Positions 24,459-38,380 are shown, numbered from the stretch's first letter. The stretch: 64,000 nt of DNA from Cynocephalus volans (GCF_027409185.1 NC_084475.1:12110130-12174129), one strand, 5' to 3'. Made by a program: numbers and translations. The notes: generated by a model from the sequence alone, not told the origin.

Positions 24459-24459
24459 T
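24365..24459. repeat. (TTTC)n microsatellite
   Basis: About 24 perfect tetranucleotide units, polypyrimidine on the plus strand. Such tracts are length-unstable and can form triplex DNA. The two open frames seen across it are artefacts of the repeat. Confidence 0.97.
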
Positions 24460-26109
24460 TTTGATTTTATTGGGATGTTTGGATGCTTTTATGTTCAGAA
24501 GAAGAAAGTGTTGGTGGCTGTTACAAGATTGAGAAGAAATGCCAAAGAGATGTGGCAGGAGAGAAAGGACACCGAGCACACCAAGAAGAATTACATTTGG
24601 ACAGAAAAGGGACCCCCCTTTCTCAGAGAAGGAAAGATACAAGGAAAGACAGATAACTAAATAAAATTGTTCCTTATTTCCTTTGGAAATCCCCAACAGT
24701 AAAGACACACCATTTCACTGACCAATAATTGATGATGCCATGTCCAAGTGTCTCCGTCTTGCAGGAAGAACATATGATTTAAAGCAGAGGATCTGCCTCT
24801 CTGTCTGCTTTGGGACCATTAGATGGAGGGAAAAATGGGTTTGGTGAACGGGGGGCGTGGAGAGGGCAAGTTAACTCCCCCTGGGTCCATTCGCACTGTA
24901 TTTTTATTCTCTATGGAAGAGAACAGATGTTCTCTTTTTCGTTGAGAAAGCACCATGCTTCCTCCTCAACTTTATTTTAAACAGGAGGTTTCAAGAGAGG
25001 CCACCCACAGCTCTGAGTGTTCCCACTGAGAGGAAAAATAAATGCCAAACCCATGTGCACTGAGCATGGAGAAGCAGCTGAAAAAAAAGAAAAACTCCAA
25101 CTATGTACCAGACCTGTTCGCCTAGATAAGAGGAAAAATTTATGTTTACCAAGCTTTTTTTTTTTTTTTTTTAAAAGAAATAAAACCAAATAACTTATTG
25201 CCACCTATAGTAGGCAAACTAATATCCAATTAGGCCAGTTTACTAATGTCAGAAAGTATGAAAGATTTTTTTAAAGTCTAGCAATTTTTTTTCCTGGTAA
25301 TAGGAATGGGCTAGAACCCAGGTTATGAAGCAATCAATCCTAATGGGTTCTAACAGCAGTGACCAGTGGATTTTCTCATAGGGAAGTAGGTAGAGGCTAA
25401 GAATCTCTGGAGTTAGGAAAAAAAGATCTGGGTTAGGATACTGGCTACTGACTTTGTCAAATACAGCCTTGAGTGGCTTTTGTGAAAATTGTTTAACATT
25501 TCTATGTATCAATTTTTTTTTTAACCATAAAAATGCTTGATCTAGCAGCACATTCTTTCTAAGGTTAAATAAGTAAATAAATATACACATATATTACACA
25601 TATTTACATATTATTTCATTTCTTATTATACATAATTTATTTTATGTTTGCTTATTTATTCTATGTTTTATTCCATCAGGATCCTGCCAAGAAACAGAAT
25701 TCACTCATGGTTAAAAAGCAGACACTTTAAAGAAGGGTCTACATATAGCAATGAAGGTGAAATAAGGACATCTAAAAGGACAGTAAGGTAGGGAAGGACT
25801 TAGCAACCATAAGAAGTCATTACACCCCAGGGGACATAGAGAGAAAACAGACTTATCAGAGGAAGGTAAGACCTGGAATTGCTGGAACCATGGAAAAGGG
25901 GTCACCCTTATGGGGGTGCTTAGTTAGGAAGGTAGAGCCCCTGCCAGAGACTTGGTGTCTATGCAGGAAAAGAAATGCCTGATCTTATTCTTTCCACCCT
26001 CAGTCCCCTTTTGGTGCCTTGACATTGGGTGAAGCCAACAGAATATAAACAAACAAAAAAAAGAGCCTGAGGGATGCCTTCTGCAAAAATCAAAATCCCA
26101 GGGCACAGA
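24460..26109. other. no recognised gene
   Basis: Contains a T run at about 25155-25172 and A+T-rich stretches near 25590-25660. Open frames of up to 113 codons (25249-25590, minus) have no domain I recognise. Confidence 0.45.
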
Positions 26110-26280
26110 GCAGGATAAAGAAGAGGGTAGAAAAGAGCAGGATCAGAATAACACTAAGTAAGACACTGAAGATAGTTCCTAGCAAGCAGGGAAAACTCAA
26201 TAAATGTTATCTAAAGTTATTACAACCATCAAGATGATGATGGTGATGAAGATGATAACAACCATGTATTATAGAAAACT
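26110..26280 (+). repeat. MIR-family 3' fragment
   Basis: AGTTCCTAGCAAGCAGGGAA-like text then ACTCAATAAATGTTATCT and GATGATGATGG-type tail, the usual MIR 3' end. Strongly diverged. Confidence 0.5.
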
Positions 26281-28904
26281 AGGAAGAAGGAAAGTTAGAG
26301 ATATGCACATATTTGTGTTTTTCATTATTCCTTCAGAAAAAAATTTTAAATGCTAAGCTTGTGACTAGGTTCTGAACATTCCAAGACTGATATGAGATTT
26401 TATCTTCAAAGATTATACAGGATCAGTGGAGGAGACAGATATTAAATAGTTACAATACCAGGTGATGTATTCTGTTTGGAGAAGTATATGTCCAACCCTT
26501 AGGGTAGTGAAATGATAATAATCATCATAATAATGATAATTAATTTACTAGGAAAAATTGCAGAAGTTTTTAAATAAACTGGATCTGGAATGGTGAATAA
26601 TAATTTTATAGTGAAAAGAAAAAGTATTCTTGAATTACCAAATTAGCCTGAGATTAACATTCTGGTCTATTGATTTTATTACTAAAGAATTTTATTACCC
26701 AAAATTTTATTACTAAACAATTATCATTGTTTCACATGGAATTGGGCAAAATTTCCATGAATAGCTCTTGTAAATGCATACTATTAAAATAATATTAATT
26801 TAATGTCTATATACTCACTGAGTACCAGTTTAGTTAGGTCTCAGAAATCACTATGGACATTCATTCCAAGATTGAGTCCTTCACTTTTGGTCTAATAAGA
26901 CTCTTGGAAACAACAGGAAGCAAGGACACTGCTACGTTAAAAGGAAGAAGACACTGGTAATGGGCCATAAGCTTCTCCAAGCCTCAGGCCTTTCTTTACT
27001 GTGACTGAAGCAAGGGCTTGTCAATATGCACGATGAAAAAGCCTCTGGAAGTCCATTTCAGAGACTGGAAAAGATCAAAATAGTGAATGTCAGTGAGCCT
27101 TTTACACATATTGAAAAAGATTCATTAAATAATTTGCCCAGGATCTGTCTTCTATATCTAATTTAATCCAAACACCACCAATTGATGGGGAGTTTCAATT
27201 TTCAGCATTCTAACATGAGTCTCAGTAGGCGATGTCAATGATCATGATACCTTGCTTTCCGTGAATAATCACAGCAATTGCGGTACAAACCCAAACGCAG
27301 AAAAAAATCAATAGAAAAAATCTATAGACTAAGGAAAAAGAGACACTTTCTTTTCTTTCTTTCTCTCTCTCTTTTTTTTCTTATTCTCCTTTAAAACATT
27401 TTTCTAAGCAACTCCAAACTGTGAATGTTCAGTTGAGATGATAGGCAGCCCATTCCTGCAGGAGGCCAACAGGTGTTGTTTGTTTGGATTTGTTGGCATG
27501 TTATCAGAAACTTTCTTTTTTTTTTTTTTTTTTTCCCAGTATGAGAATAGACTTATGGGAATAGGATATAGGAAAAATTATTGGAGCAAAAGAGCAAGTG
27601 AGTCTGTTCTGCAAAATTCCACATCTGATGCATGCTTGATCAAACTTACTTTCGGAGATCTTGCTGGAAATTTAGTTCCATAAATGCATATGTAGGTGGT
27701 GTGTGAAGGCATCAGGGCCGTTTTTATTTACATGTCACCTGCAGCTGAAAACAACCCAGCAAGTAGATACCTGTGAGGAGAGGAAGCCTCTGCAGACTGG
27801 ATCTACATAAACTTATATATACAGAAATACCACCTCCCCAGAAACACCATGAAATGTCATCTTGACATAAATATTAGGCAGTTGAGAGGGGAACTCAAGA
27901 ATTTTAAATATCTGGAGATGTAGGAGGGAAAAAAAACCATATGTTTAAGTGTACTATGTGGCTACATTTCCTAACTGCTGATACGGGAAGAAGAATTTTG
28001 GCATTCTTGTGCTTGCTGAACAAATTTCAGATTCTGTTGCACAGAAGTTTATTATTAAAGAAGAAAATTTAAGTAAAATAACCTGTCTATTTTTTTAAAG
28101 ACTACATTTTAAGCAAGAAGCCAGTTTATAAATTTCATAGAGTTTCTGAAAAGAAACTATTAAGTTAATTTATCCCTATATGCTAAATTCATTTCCCATG
28201 GACCATAATATCAGTGTCAATGAGCGATGGGAAGAAAATGTAATAGTAATTTAGTACTTATAATGACAATTATCATCCTTTATTTGGAAGGATATAGGAG
28301 AAAATTTAATTCATAGATAAAGAATTTTAGTATCACCAGATTGTGGTTCATATATGATCTTAGCATTTACATTTTATCCACCTGATGGGTTGATTTGGGT
28401 CTTAACCCCACTGTCACAGTTCAAAAGATATGTCTACTCCCTGAGGAATGCTGAGTGTTTAAACTTATGAATAAACACCTAGGTAGAGTTATAAGTTAGT
28501 TTATAAATGATAAAAGGTAATAGGAAAAACAAAGTGGAAAAAAACCCACTGAACAAAGAGTACAAATAACTTCTATTTATTGAATAAAGTTGATGCTTAT
28601 CCTAAAAAATCAGAAGCACTATCTAAATTATTTTTTTTAATCTTCTTATGGTATTTTTATTCCTCATGGATCATTGACCATCAATAGACAAAAAGATTTC
28701 TTTGCCCCTGCTTTAAACTTTGGCTAAAATCATTAGAAAATAAAATATATAGAGGAATCTTCAGAAACTTTTCAAATAATATTTAGTGCCTGGCTTTTAT
28801 ACAGTGAAACATTTTCACTGACATTTAAAAATACCCTTGAATTTATATTTAAGGATGTACGTACTCCATTAAATAACAGAGATCAAAGATAACTAAAGGT
28901 CATT
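26281..28904. other. no recognised gene
   Basis: Contains CT/T-rich tracts at about 27348-27378 and 27512-27534; otherwise A+T-rich unique sequence. I see nothing that I can name. Confidence 0.45.
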
Positions 28905-28995
28905 TCATACAATTTCTTCATTTTAGAAATAGATAAAATGGGACACAAAGAAGCCAAGTATCTAGGGTCACATAAAGATTTAGAGGCATACCTTG
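28905..28995 (-). repeat. MIR fragment
   Basis: Reads CATTTTAGAAATAGATAAAA, GGGACACAAAGAAGCCAAG and GGGTCACATAAAGATTTAG, which is the antisense MIR core. Confidence 0.5.
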
Positions 28996-31069
28996 AAGTC
29001 GGATTTAGTAATTTTTATGTGAATGGTAAAATACAAAAAGAATACATTGGCCTTGATACGTCTCCAATTTCCTTATCCATCATTTCTCAATGTGTTCTTA
29101 TCGGTTTGTACTTTGAGTTCCTGGAAGCTTTGGTACTTCTCTGTGGTCAATGAAATTTATCCTGGGTCTTCTGGATTTTGTTAGTCTGCCTCTTCAAGGC
29201 TGTACTTCCTCCTGGGTACACACAGAAAGTGGAGCACATGAGGCACTGAAGCCATCGAATTGTGTCCCTGTCTTCCCAGTTTGGCAGCATTGTTGAAATG
29301 AACTCTTCTACAGAAGGTGTTTCTTGGGTGTGAATGGCCTGCTTAGTGTATGCACACTTTAAGGGTAATTGACAGATGAAAAAAGTTCATGTTATACTAA
29401 AGTTAAAACATTTGCTAGGTATAGCAAATACCATATACCAGAAACGATATACCAGAGACATCTGAGTATATTTCCTTTTTCTTTTTGCAAGTTGTGGAGA
29501 ATAGAGAGGAAGAGTTTAGAATTTGGGTTCTATCTTGAGATCCTGGTAAAAGCTGTATGAAGACTTCAAAAGGAGAAAAGATGATATTAACAATGTTTCA
29601 TACCTTCACATTATCCTTGCCATATAATTGAGCAACCTTCAACTATTCTTTAATATTTAATGCGCAGAGATTGTCTTGCACTTGAAATATAATTGAATAG
29701 TTAAAACTAACCTTCAGTTTGCCATGAAGTTATAACCCACTCTGACCAATATATATTTTGAAAGATAAACTTAAATCATAGATAAAGAGAATTATTTACT
29801 TTGAAAGACATTTGCAGCAATGAACCTTTAAATTAATCAGTTCTTTTTTAAGGTTAAATATCTTTTAATGTATAAAATGTTTATGTTTATAAAGTTAAAG
29901 TCCCTAGATTGTCTCCAGTCTGTCTCTCCCTGATCAATCCCAGTCCCCCTTCCCGGCCCCAGTTGATCTTGCATGGCTTAGTTTCATTACACACGATATT
30001 TAAATAAAGTTTATCATGACATATTTACTCCATGAATATCTATTATTACAATAAATTTACTGTGCTCTCAGGATCAGAATATATATGAAAAAATCTTTAA
30101 AATAAGACAAATCAATCCAGAAATGAAATTAGAATGGAGATTGGCTCTAGATTCTGAACTTCAGTTTTTTCATGGAAGACACAGTAATGGTAAAAAAACC
30201 TCCATTATATGTGTCCGAAAATTTGAAACAAAAGTATATTTTACATATAAAAAATTCTTAGATAATATTTCCATGGATTTTTGCATAGAGTAAAAAAAAA
30301 AGAGAGATGATAATAATAGCATCAGGAAGGAATTAGCATCTTATTTAACAGAACTTCTAAAATAACTTTAACTGGAAAAAAAAAAAAAAAAAAACTACAA
30401 TTTCTTTTGCCTCCATCCCACCCTCCACCAAACAGAGCTAAAGAGAAGGTGGGCTTTGTCTAAGAATATAGTAATTCAAGACATGATTTAAAGTATTTCA
30501 AAACTCTGGTTAGGTCACTGCATATGCCTGGACAAATATGTTGGAAGGGCTACTGTGTGCTACACGAGGAACTAAAAGACGTTTGTTTTGTTTTTGTTTT
30601 CCTGGGTTTTTTTTTTTTTTTCTTCTTCTTCTTTTTTTTTGTCTCTACGATAAACAAAGCACAAGGCGAGGAATGAGGAAGGGCTAAATGATAAGTCAGG
30701 AGTTTGAAGCTACAGTTGTGATTACAGCCAATCCACGCTGCTCAGAAATGTATTCCCCCAACTAATCCACATTTCTCTCAGTTCACCTGTCTCACCATTT
30801 GCCCTCATCTCAGCAAATATTTTCTCTTCCCACTTCACTGAAAAACAAGAAGACACCAGGTGGGAACAACATCAGATAGTTCCCACCACTACTTAAGAAC
30901 ACTTGGGGACCCCCCCTTTCCACTTTACATCAGGTGAGAATAAATTTCTCCTCCTTTTAAAGTACAATACTTTTTTCTCTGTTTTGGACCTAAACCCTTC
31001 AAAGACCTTGCCCATCGATCCTCTTTCTTTCTATAGGCTTATCGCTCTGCCATAGAACCAGGACTTAAA
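28996..31069. other. no recognised gene
   Basis: Contains an A run (about 30376-30394) and T-rich tracts (about 30606-30640). No exon, RNA gene or named transposon seen. Confidence 0.45.
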
Positions 31070-32390
31070 AGAACATCAAAACTCGTTGACCTGCTAATCT
31101 CGTTTGCCTCACATCAAAGCATCTTGAAAGAATAGTCTCCACTTGTTGCTAATTCCTCAACTCTGATTCCTCTCTCAGTCCCTTACTCTTGGGTGCATCC
31201 ACGACAACTGTGTGCAAATTGCTCTTTTCAGTTCAACCATGATCTGTGTCTTCAATGCAATGAACACTCTCTTTTCCTTTGGCATTGGTGGCCTTTCCAG
31301 AATCTGACAATTTTGAGCTTTTTCTTCCTTTGACCTAAATGGTTAGTCTCCTGTTTTATTCTGCATGCCTTTCTAGAATGATTTCTGCACTCATAACTTC
31401 AGCTAGCACTGATATGCCCACACTCTTGCCCCAAACTTTAAACTATTTTATCTATTCTCTTGACCGACATAGCTAACTGAAAGCCCTCAAAGTAACTCAA
31501 GCTCAAAATGTCTGAAGCTCAACTCCTCTTACTTCTTCTACCTCTCCAAAATGATTCATTTTTTATTCCTTCCCTTGAAGAAATGGGATTACCATTAAGC
31601 AAATCTCCTAAGGCAGAAACCTGGGACAATTTATTCTTCATTATCACCACTTCACATCAGGCTCTGAGGTCTGTGGCTTCTACTTCTAAATGACTCTCAT
31701 ATGTAGTTACTTCTCTTCATCGATATTTTATTTAAGTCTTCATTATTTCTTCCCCAGAATAATGCAATTGCCTCCTGACTCCAATATAGATGTGATTAAA
31801 ATATCGTGTTATAAAATGTAAATATCATCCTGTTATTTTCTCACTTGCCATCCTTTTCTCGTTTCCTAGACACAATAAAGTCAAAACTATTAGGCATAAC
31901 ATAAACAACCATCCATCACTTGACACCTGCCTACTTCTATAACTTCATTTCTTCCCTCTATCCTACAAAACACTCAATATCCTCACCATATGAATTATAG
32001 TTTCTTGAATGTGCCATATTTTGAGGGGCCTCTCAATTCGAGCTTGTGTTGCCCCTTTCTGGAACCTCCTTCCATATTCTCTGCTTAACTCATTTCTGCA
32101 AGTTTACTGGATTAAAATGCAGAAACATCTTTTGCAGAATACATCCCTGGCACTCTTGAGCTGAATTTGATCTTTCTTTTCTGCTTATTCATACTACCTT
32201 TTGTACAATGATCATTTACATATAACACTGCATTTTAATTATTGAATCAATCATTTGCCTTTCCCACTAAAATATGAAATCCTCCAAGTCCTAGACTACA
32301 TCTGTCACATCTACATTCTACAGACCTAGCACAGAGTCTGGCATCAAGGAGAAATTCAGTAAATATTTATTGAATAAGCCACACTACTAA
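31070..32390 (+). mobile_element. L2 LINE, long diverged copy
   Basis: A 1.3-kb L2 with recognisable order: the CTCCACTTGTTGCTAATTCC region, an RT-downstream block (CTCAAAATGTCTGAAGCTCA), the CATTTCTTCCC region, a GCCCCTTTCTGGAACCTCC box, then CTAGCACAGAGTCTGGCATC and ATAAATATTTATTGAATAAG at the 3' end. Frames are destroyed. Confidence 0.72.
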
Positions 32391-33227
32391 AATCCCAGCT
32401 AAGATGCATATATGAATTATGATCGCAAACTATATTGAAGTTCATGTCAGCAGCTGGAGAAGGGAAATCATTTCATTAACAAGGTCTTATTTATTATTAT
32501 GCTGCCAAGATTAATTTTATCTGTTTGCTTTCATCTAAGTTATTGTGCTTAGGATAAAATGGTGACCTCACATTTGAATTTCACTTATTTTGCCTTTCAC
32601 AGCAGGGAACTAGACTAAGTCAGCACTTCTATATCCTAAATTACCATCAAGGCATACGGTCTTAGTTAAAATAATAAATGATCATCCTTCAAGAGTCAAT
32701 TAGAATCAGAATCATAACAATTTCTTTCTGAAAAGACCGTCTTAAGAGACAAGTATTTCAACTGTAGTTGAACTGACTCATGAATTTGATAATTGTTCTT
32801 CCTGCTGTGAAAGTTAGCTACTATTCTCCTTTTAGCCCAACAGATAGAGTCCCTTACAACTGTAGAATCTGTTATAATCACTCCAAATTTTTATACAAAA
32901 ATGGACACTCATTTAACGGCTGCTTCAGTCTTTCAGACTGTTCTGGAAACTATAAAATTTAACCAAAGGAAAATTTCAAGGGTGAAAGTCATGTTATTGT
33001 TTTTCTTCAAACATATTGTTTTTAGCTCAGAGTAAAAGTAAATTTTCAGTGGTTCCTGCAGGGATATCCAACATAGACTGTTCATTAAGCTGAAGAAGTA
33101 TCCAGCAAATGTAAAAGAGTTAGTGGGGCTTTCCCTAGTACAGAGACTTCTTTATAGACATCCATGCAATACTCTGATATACCAGCTACTTGGTCCCAGG
33201 GAAAAGTCCCAGGGATATAAGATATGC
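32391..33227. other. no recognised feature
   Basis: A+T-rich sequence without a supported gene or repeat. Confidence 0.45.
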
Positions 33228-33462
33228 ATATGCATGTGTGTGTGTGTGTGTGTATAAGAGATGTATGTATATATGTGTTATATATACACAGATATATGTA
33301 TATATGTGTGTATATATAAGAATATGTATGTATTATACATATAAATATAAATGTATATACACATATGTGTGTGTATATACATTTGTTCATTACTATCTGT
33401 GTATATACATTTGTGTGTGTATATACACACATATGTGTGTGTATATACATTTGTTCATTACA
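33228..33462. repeat. compound (TG)n/(TA)n repeat with internal 68-bp duplication
   Basis: Alternating TG and TA dinucleotides over about 230 bp. A block starting ATATGTGTGTGTATATACAT and ending TTGTTCATTAC occurs at 33363 and again at 33431, a 68-bp offset. The long open frames on both strands here are repeat artefacts, since Tyr/Thr/His-rich low-complexity protein is what such repeats encode. Confidence 0.9.
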
Positions 33463-33539
33463 TATACTGATGTGTTTGTTGCTATGATAAACATAGACAC
33501 TGATTTATGGAAGCACAGATGAGTGACAGTTAGCTCCAG

Positions 33540-33960
33540 GGTCAGAAAGTATTTCCTGAAGCTGGTGAATATTCACAGTTTCAATGGAGAAGTTAAGGGA
33601 GAGACTAATAGATTTGCTACATTATAGAGAATATGAAGTAGGGGACATACATAACATGGCATGAAGAATGGAACAGACCAGGGCACATATCTGAGCAACT
33701 TACAAGTGATTTGCATTACTCCAAAAGTAGCGAAGGTCAGGTAAATGCTGTGTGTGGGTGGCAAAGTGAGAAGAGACCAGGTCACAGGGTCTTGGGTTTT
33801 CCTATGCATGATAGGATGCCCCAGGAGAGTTTTCAAACAAGGGAACGGCATGGCCAGGGTTTTCTTTGAGGAGAAACCTCTGGCAGCACTGTGGAAGACG
33901 TATGGGACAGCCGAAGTTAGAAACCAGGCTGGGGATGGCCACATTAGCCTAAGCTACTGA
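33540..33960 (-). mobile_element. L2 fragment
   Basis: Antisense L2 signatures: GAGTTTTCAAACAAGGGAAC, GGCATGGCCAGGGTTTTC, and the CTCTGGCAGCACTGTGGAAG block. No coding potential. Confidence 0.55.
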
Positions 33961-34174
33961 TGTTGGGACCTGCTCTAGAACTTTAGAAGCAGGATGAAGA
34001 GAAAGGCACACATTTGAGAAATGTTTCAATTGGAAGGCCCAGAAATACATAAAATCTAAAATTGACCACATTTATTTGACAGTAAATACATTAAAATAAT
34101 TAGTTTCACATCAAACCTGTTGCTGTTGTCCTCCGGGCATACTGAGTTTCCCATTCCAAGATATTCACTCCACT

Positions 34175-34286
34175 CCCACCCCACCACACACGCCCTTGCA
34201 CACGCATGCACATGTGCACACACGTGCACATTCACACACATGCACACACACGCACACACACGTACACACACACACACACACAGACT
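34175..34286. repeat. (CA)n-rich repeat, imperfect
   Basis: CA/CG/CATG-containing dinucleotide tract of about 110 bp ending in a pure CA run. The overlapping His/Thr-rich and Cys/Val-rich open frames are artefacts. Confidence 0.9.
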
Positions 34287-35999
34287 ACCTGCCTCTGTAA
34301 TACTCTTCTTCAAGAGTGCAGAATTGCTCATAATTACATCACAAATAAAGTAGAGAAATTGAATTTAGTGTGCAGGCATAGCTCTCATAAAGGTTACTTC
34401 AATTTGAGAAGTTGAAAAAAATGTTGGAATGCAAATGGATGAAGAACACAGTCATCAGGGAGCTGAATTATCCTCGATTCTTCATTTCACTTTGAAAGTA
34501 AATACATTGGCCTTGGGCTCTATGCTACAAAGAAAATAACGGGCAATTATTCAGTTAATATGATCACGATAGACAGTGAAACCAGATAATGCCTGCTGCA
34601 CCCCCCGTTCCATCCTCCCCTCCAAGAGCACGTTGTTTTGTCTACACTGAAATTTCCAAATATAGCCCAAGTATGTTGTTTCGGGAGCTGAGCAGTAACT
34701 ACAGCCTGAGGTCCGACTTTTGGTCAAGTTTTTCAGAGTCCCTGTCTCAGTAAATTACAAAATAAATGCCTTCTGTTACATGAGGGCTGCAGAACACCAG
34801 AGGGAGTTAAGACTTTCCTTCAGCAGTAGTGATCCATGGCTGGTTTTCAAAAGGCTCCCATGAATAACTGCATTGGAGAAACAAATATGTTTATCTTTTA
34901 ATTTTTAAAGTAGATTGTGAAGAAATAGAGCTGCTCATTGGTTAAAAACTCTACTGTATTTTTCTTTTTTAGCTGAAAAATGCAGTTGATGTGAAAACAA
35001 TTTCCCCTTGTTTTGAAGGAAATTTCCAATGTGAAAAAGTCTCTTCTTTTCTTATTGCAAGTGAGCTTGTTTTCACATTTAGGGAGAAAAAAGAAATTCC
35101 TTTTTCTTTCTTTAATTTAAGCAGACTGTGCCTAAGTGCATTTTTTAAAAGGCTACAGAGGTAAAACTAGGCCACAGTGGTGATATTACCTCCAGGAAAA
35201 ATAGTCTGATTTACACTTGAATGCAGTTATTTCAACTTTTCAAGTAATGTAATCTTAGAGAGATCTCGGTTCCAAAAATATGACAATGTATTAAGTAGAA
35301 AAATCAAACTTCACAGGATCATTTTATTTCCATTAAATTCCACTCTGAATATTGCAGAAGGCAATATTTGCCTTTATTACTGTTAATTCCAAATATAACA
35401 AATATTCATCTCAATCTGGGTTGATTTATTATCATTTAAAATAGTAGAATATTTGAAGCTTTCAGTATATAAAAGATATCATAGGATTTGGTCCAAACTA
35501 CTGTTTCTTCAGTTCCCCTCTTGCTAAAAGTATCATAGTCTAGGTTCTTAGAAAGCATGTGTTATAGATCTGACTTTTTGAGGAAATAGTAATAATTGGA
35601 CTTGAAGTTCTTAAAGGATATATCATATAAATGATTGTTTTGAGGAAAACAATGTATGTGCAGTTATTAGAGAATATCATCACTACAAACCATGCATGTG
35701 TACCATGTTATACTTTGTTACTAATAGTGGGCTTTTCTTTTGCTAGATTGTAGTTTCCCTGTGATTAGCCATTTTTTTTTTTCAGCTTGATATAGCATCT
35801 TTCAACCAAGTGCTAAAAAGTGTTACCAAAATGAATTTTAAAATGTCCTTGGGTTTAGTCTACACAGTCCAATATCCTGTTATTGCTAGTATAATCTGCT
35901 AGTTTCTTATAAGAATGGAATGGTTATTATTACTAATATATGTAGGAAAGAATAATGAAGTATCTGAGCTCTGTTACCAGCTGGAAGTCGATTCTCCAT
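34287..35999. other. no gene recognised; one inverted repeat
   Basis: No named transposon over 1.7 kb. A 12-bp perfect inverted repeat is present (34989-35000 and 35067-35078). Confidence 0.45.
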
Positions 36000-36240
36000 G
36001 AGACGCTGCAGAAGGTAGTGTTAGTAGGATGGATTGTGGAGACCAAGGGTCTGGGTTCAAATCATAACTCTTCCATTTATCTCTTTGACCTTGGACAAGC
36101 TATTTGACCTATCCATATGACCTTATCTCTACCAGATTACTTGACCTCTTTCATTTTTATCAACCATACAAAGGGGTTCACAGTAGAATGAGATCGTAGA
36201 ACTGTGAGGATTGTTGGAAATCACTATAGTAAATTTTTTG
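36000..36240 (+). repeat. MIR SINE
   Basis: Sense MIR order: GGTCTGGGTTCAAATC, the CTCTTCCATTTATCTCTTTG region, GACCTTGGACAAGCTATTTG, then ACCTCTTTCATTTTTATC and a GTGAGGATTGTTGG end. Near full length but diverged. The best-preserved MIR here. Confidence 0.75.
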
Positions 36241-38380
36241 ACCTGTGTCTACCATGTAATGTTATAAATGTCATTATTACATTTATATATTGGCTGATTC
36301 ACATCACTTTTGATATTTGAGGGGGGGAAGATAAAGATTTGGGAGGCAGGAAGGTAAGATAGTGGTACTTAGTATACTATGAAGTTTTGAAAAATAAAGG
36401 TAAATACCTCATTTTAATTAGATTATCTAAATAGGATGGTGTGGAATGAGGCATGAGAAATAAACATTTAATAAAAAACCCACGAAGAAGGTAGTAGACC
36501 CTCATTATATATGCTGAATAAATGAAGGCAAATGAGCCTTATTTTTTTATAATTATAGTTAAGAAAATCATTTTAAAAAAGTTATAGCAAAGGATATCTT
36601 TTCAGGGTTTAAATACTTCACTGGTAATCCCTGATATCAGATCGGTTACATTATTTAATATTCATCAGATTTTAGATATCTGCACTATTCTTTTCAACAC
36701 CTTTCTAAGATTGCTAGAATTCATATCAAGAAAACAAGTTTGTATTCAGATTCAGCATCCTTTCAACACTTGCAGAAAAGGAGCAACAAAAATAGAATGG
36801 AAGATTAAATGAAATGTATCACTGTTCTTGCTAATGTAAAGGCCCCTTTGTAGATGGTGTTTTTAACTAACTTTAGTATTTTAGATGAGTATATTATAGC
36901 GAGTAAGAATATTAATACTTCTTATTTTGGGAGGCGGAGGGAAGGACGTCTCTGCCAATGCCATAGCCTTGAGGGTTAATAAGCATGCCATTTGATTATC
37001 TTCGCTCTGCTGTATGAATTGCCTAAAAGATTCTTTATCTTTCCTGAACATGATTAATGTGGCATACGTCAACACCAGTGGCTTCTACATTCTCTACTGA
37101 GCCTCCCTTAAGAGGACCATCTACCATGGGGAGCAATAAAAGATAGCTGGAACTTAAAAAAAAATAATAATAATAAGGATGGAGAGAAAAATCTATTCAT
37201 TTCATCATGAAACCTCATATAAATAGATGACCCTCTTAGCAGCACCCCTGGGGCCCTAACATGATACAAATTGATCCACAAATGTTCTCCCAGTGGAGTA
37301 CTGTGACCTATTCAGCTCAGGAGAGCCAAAGACCAAGTTAAATTTCCTAAAATATCACACCCTTGGTGCTTCAACCATTTTCCTTTGTTGCTCTTTAATT
37401 TGAGACATTTGTCAAGGAAAGAAAATATATGTCTTCTGGGAATTCCCTTTAGGAGTTACAAAGGACACAAATCTGGCCTGAGATAACTGTGAGCTTTCCA
37501 AGAAAGTCAAAACTCACACTCTTGCTTTTCTCATTTATTGCCCAGTTTTTCAGCTGGAGCTGGAATGTGCTCACCAACTCCATCTGACAATGCTTTTCTT
37601 AATGGATATGTACCTGATATGAATAGCATTTGAACCATATGCTTTAAACACCCATAGGATCACTGCTGAAACCAAAAGACTAATTTTTAATCCTCCAAAT
37701 AAAAAAAAATAAATAAATAAGAAAAAAAGCAAAAAAAAAAAAAAAAAAAGAAAGATCAGGAGCACGTCCTAAGAAAGAAGGAAGCTGATGACTCTTGTGG
37801 TTTGTTTTGCTTGCTTATCCAGAAAAATGAGATCCTTGGCTGGGATTTCTTATCCAGTTTTATGTTGTTTGAAGCAAGCCAGACAAAATTTGGATAGAAC
37901 CAAATTGAGGTTCTGGGACAGAACCTCAGTTTCCCAAGGATCAGTGTACATAACCTGTATGGTCTTTATTGGATCTATGATTTTTATTAGTAATTTATAT
38001 GGGGAGATCTAGGTCCTACAAAAAATAGCAAACGGAAATTGTCAAAAGACAAAAACATGTGAAAAATATACATTTCTTAATAACATATAAGAAAAAAAAT
38101 CAGGCAGTATAAGATGTCAAAAGTGCATTATGTTTTTATTAATACTTTTAGATAAAATTTCTTCAACCTAATACTCTTGATCTAAAGAAGTCTCTCGTGC
38201 CTAGATCACATAGCCTTGAGTTACAAATGGGCTAGTCCTGAAGTTCTACTTCTTTGTTTGGTAGAAGCGGAAGCTGTTAACTTTAAATCTCAGAGTTTCC
38301 AAGTTACAGGTGATCCCAAGAGATGAAGAATAATTGTAGAACAGGTGGGTGGGGGGTATAAGACTTCCGAGGTATGTGTG

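Noticed and set aside
24304..24708. Lys/Glu/Arg-rich and Phe/Leu/Ser-rich frames across the TTTC array
   Set aside because: A pure tetranucleotide array translates as a four-residue repeat in each frame. The unrelated flanks show no coding signal.
33085..33522. Long open frames on both strands over the TG/TA repeat
   Set aside because: Dinucleotide repeats lack stops in some frames. The predicted proteins are Tyr/Thr/His or Cys/Val low-complexity and have no start context or splice support.
34056..34415. Cys/Val/His-rich frames
   Set aside because: Artefact of the CA-rich tract; no domain or homologue recognised.
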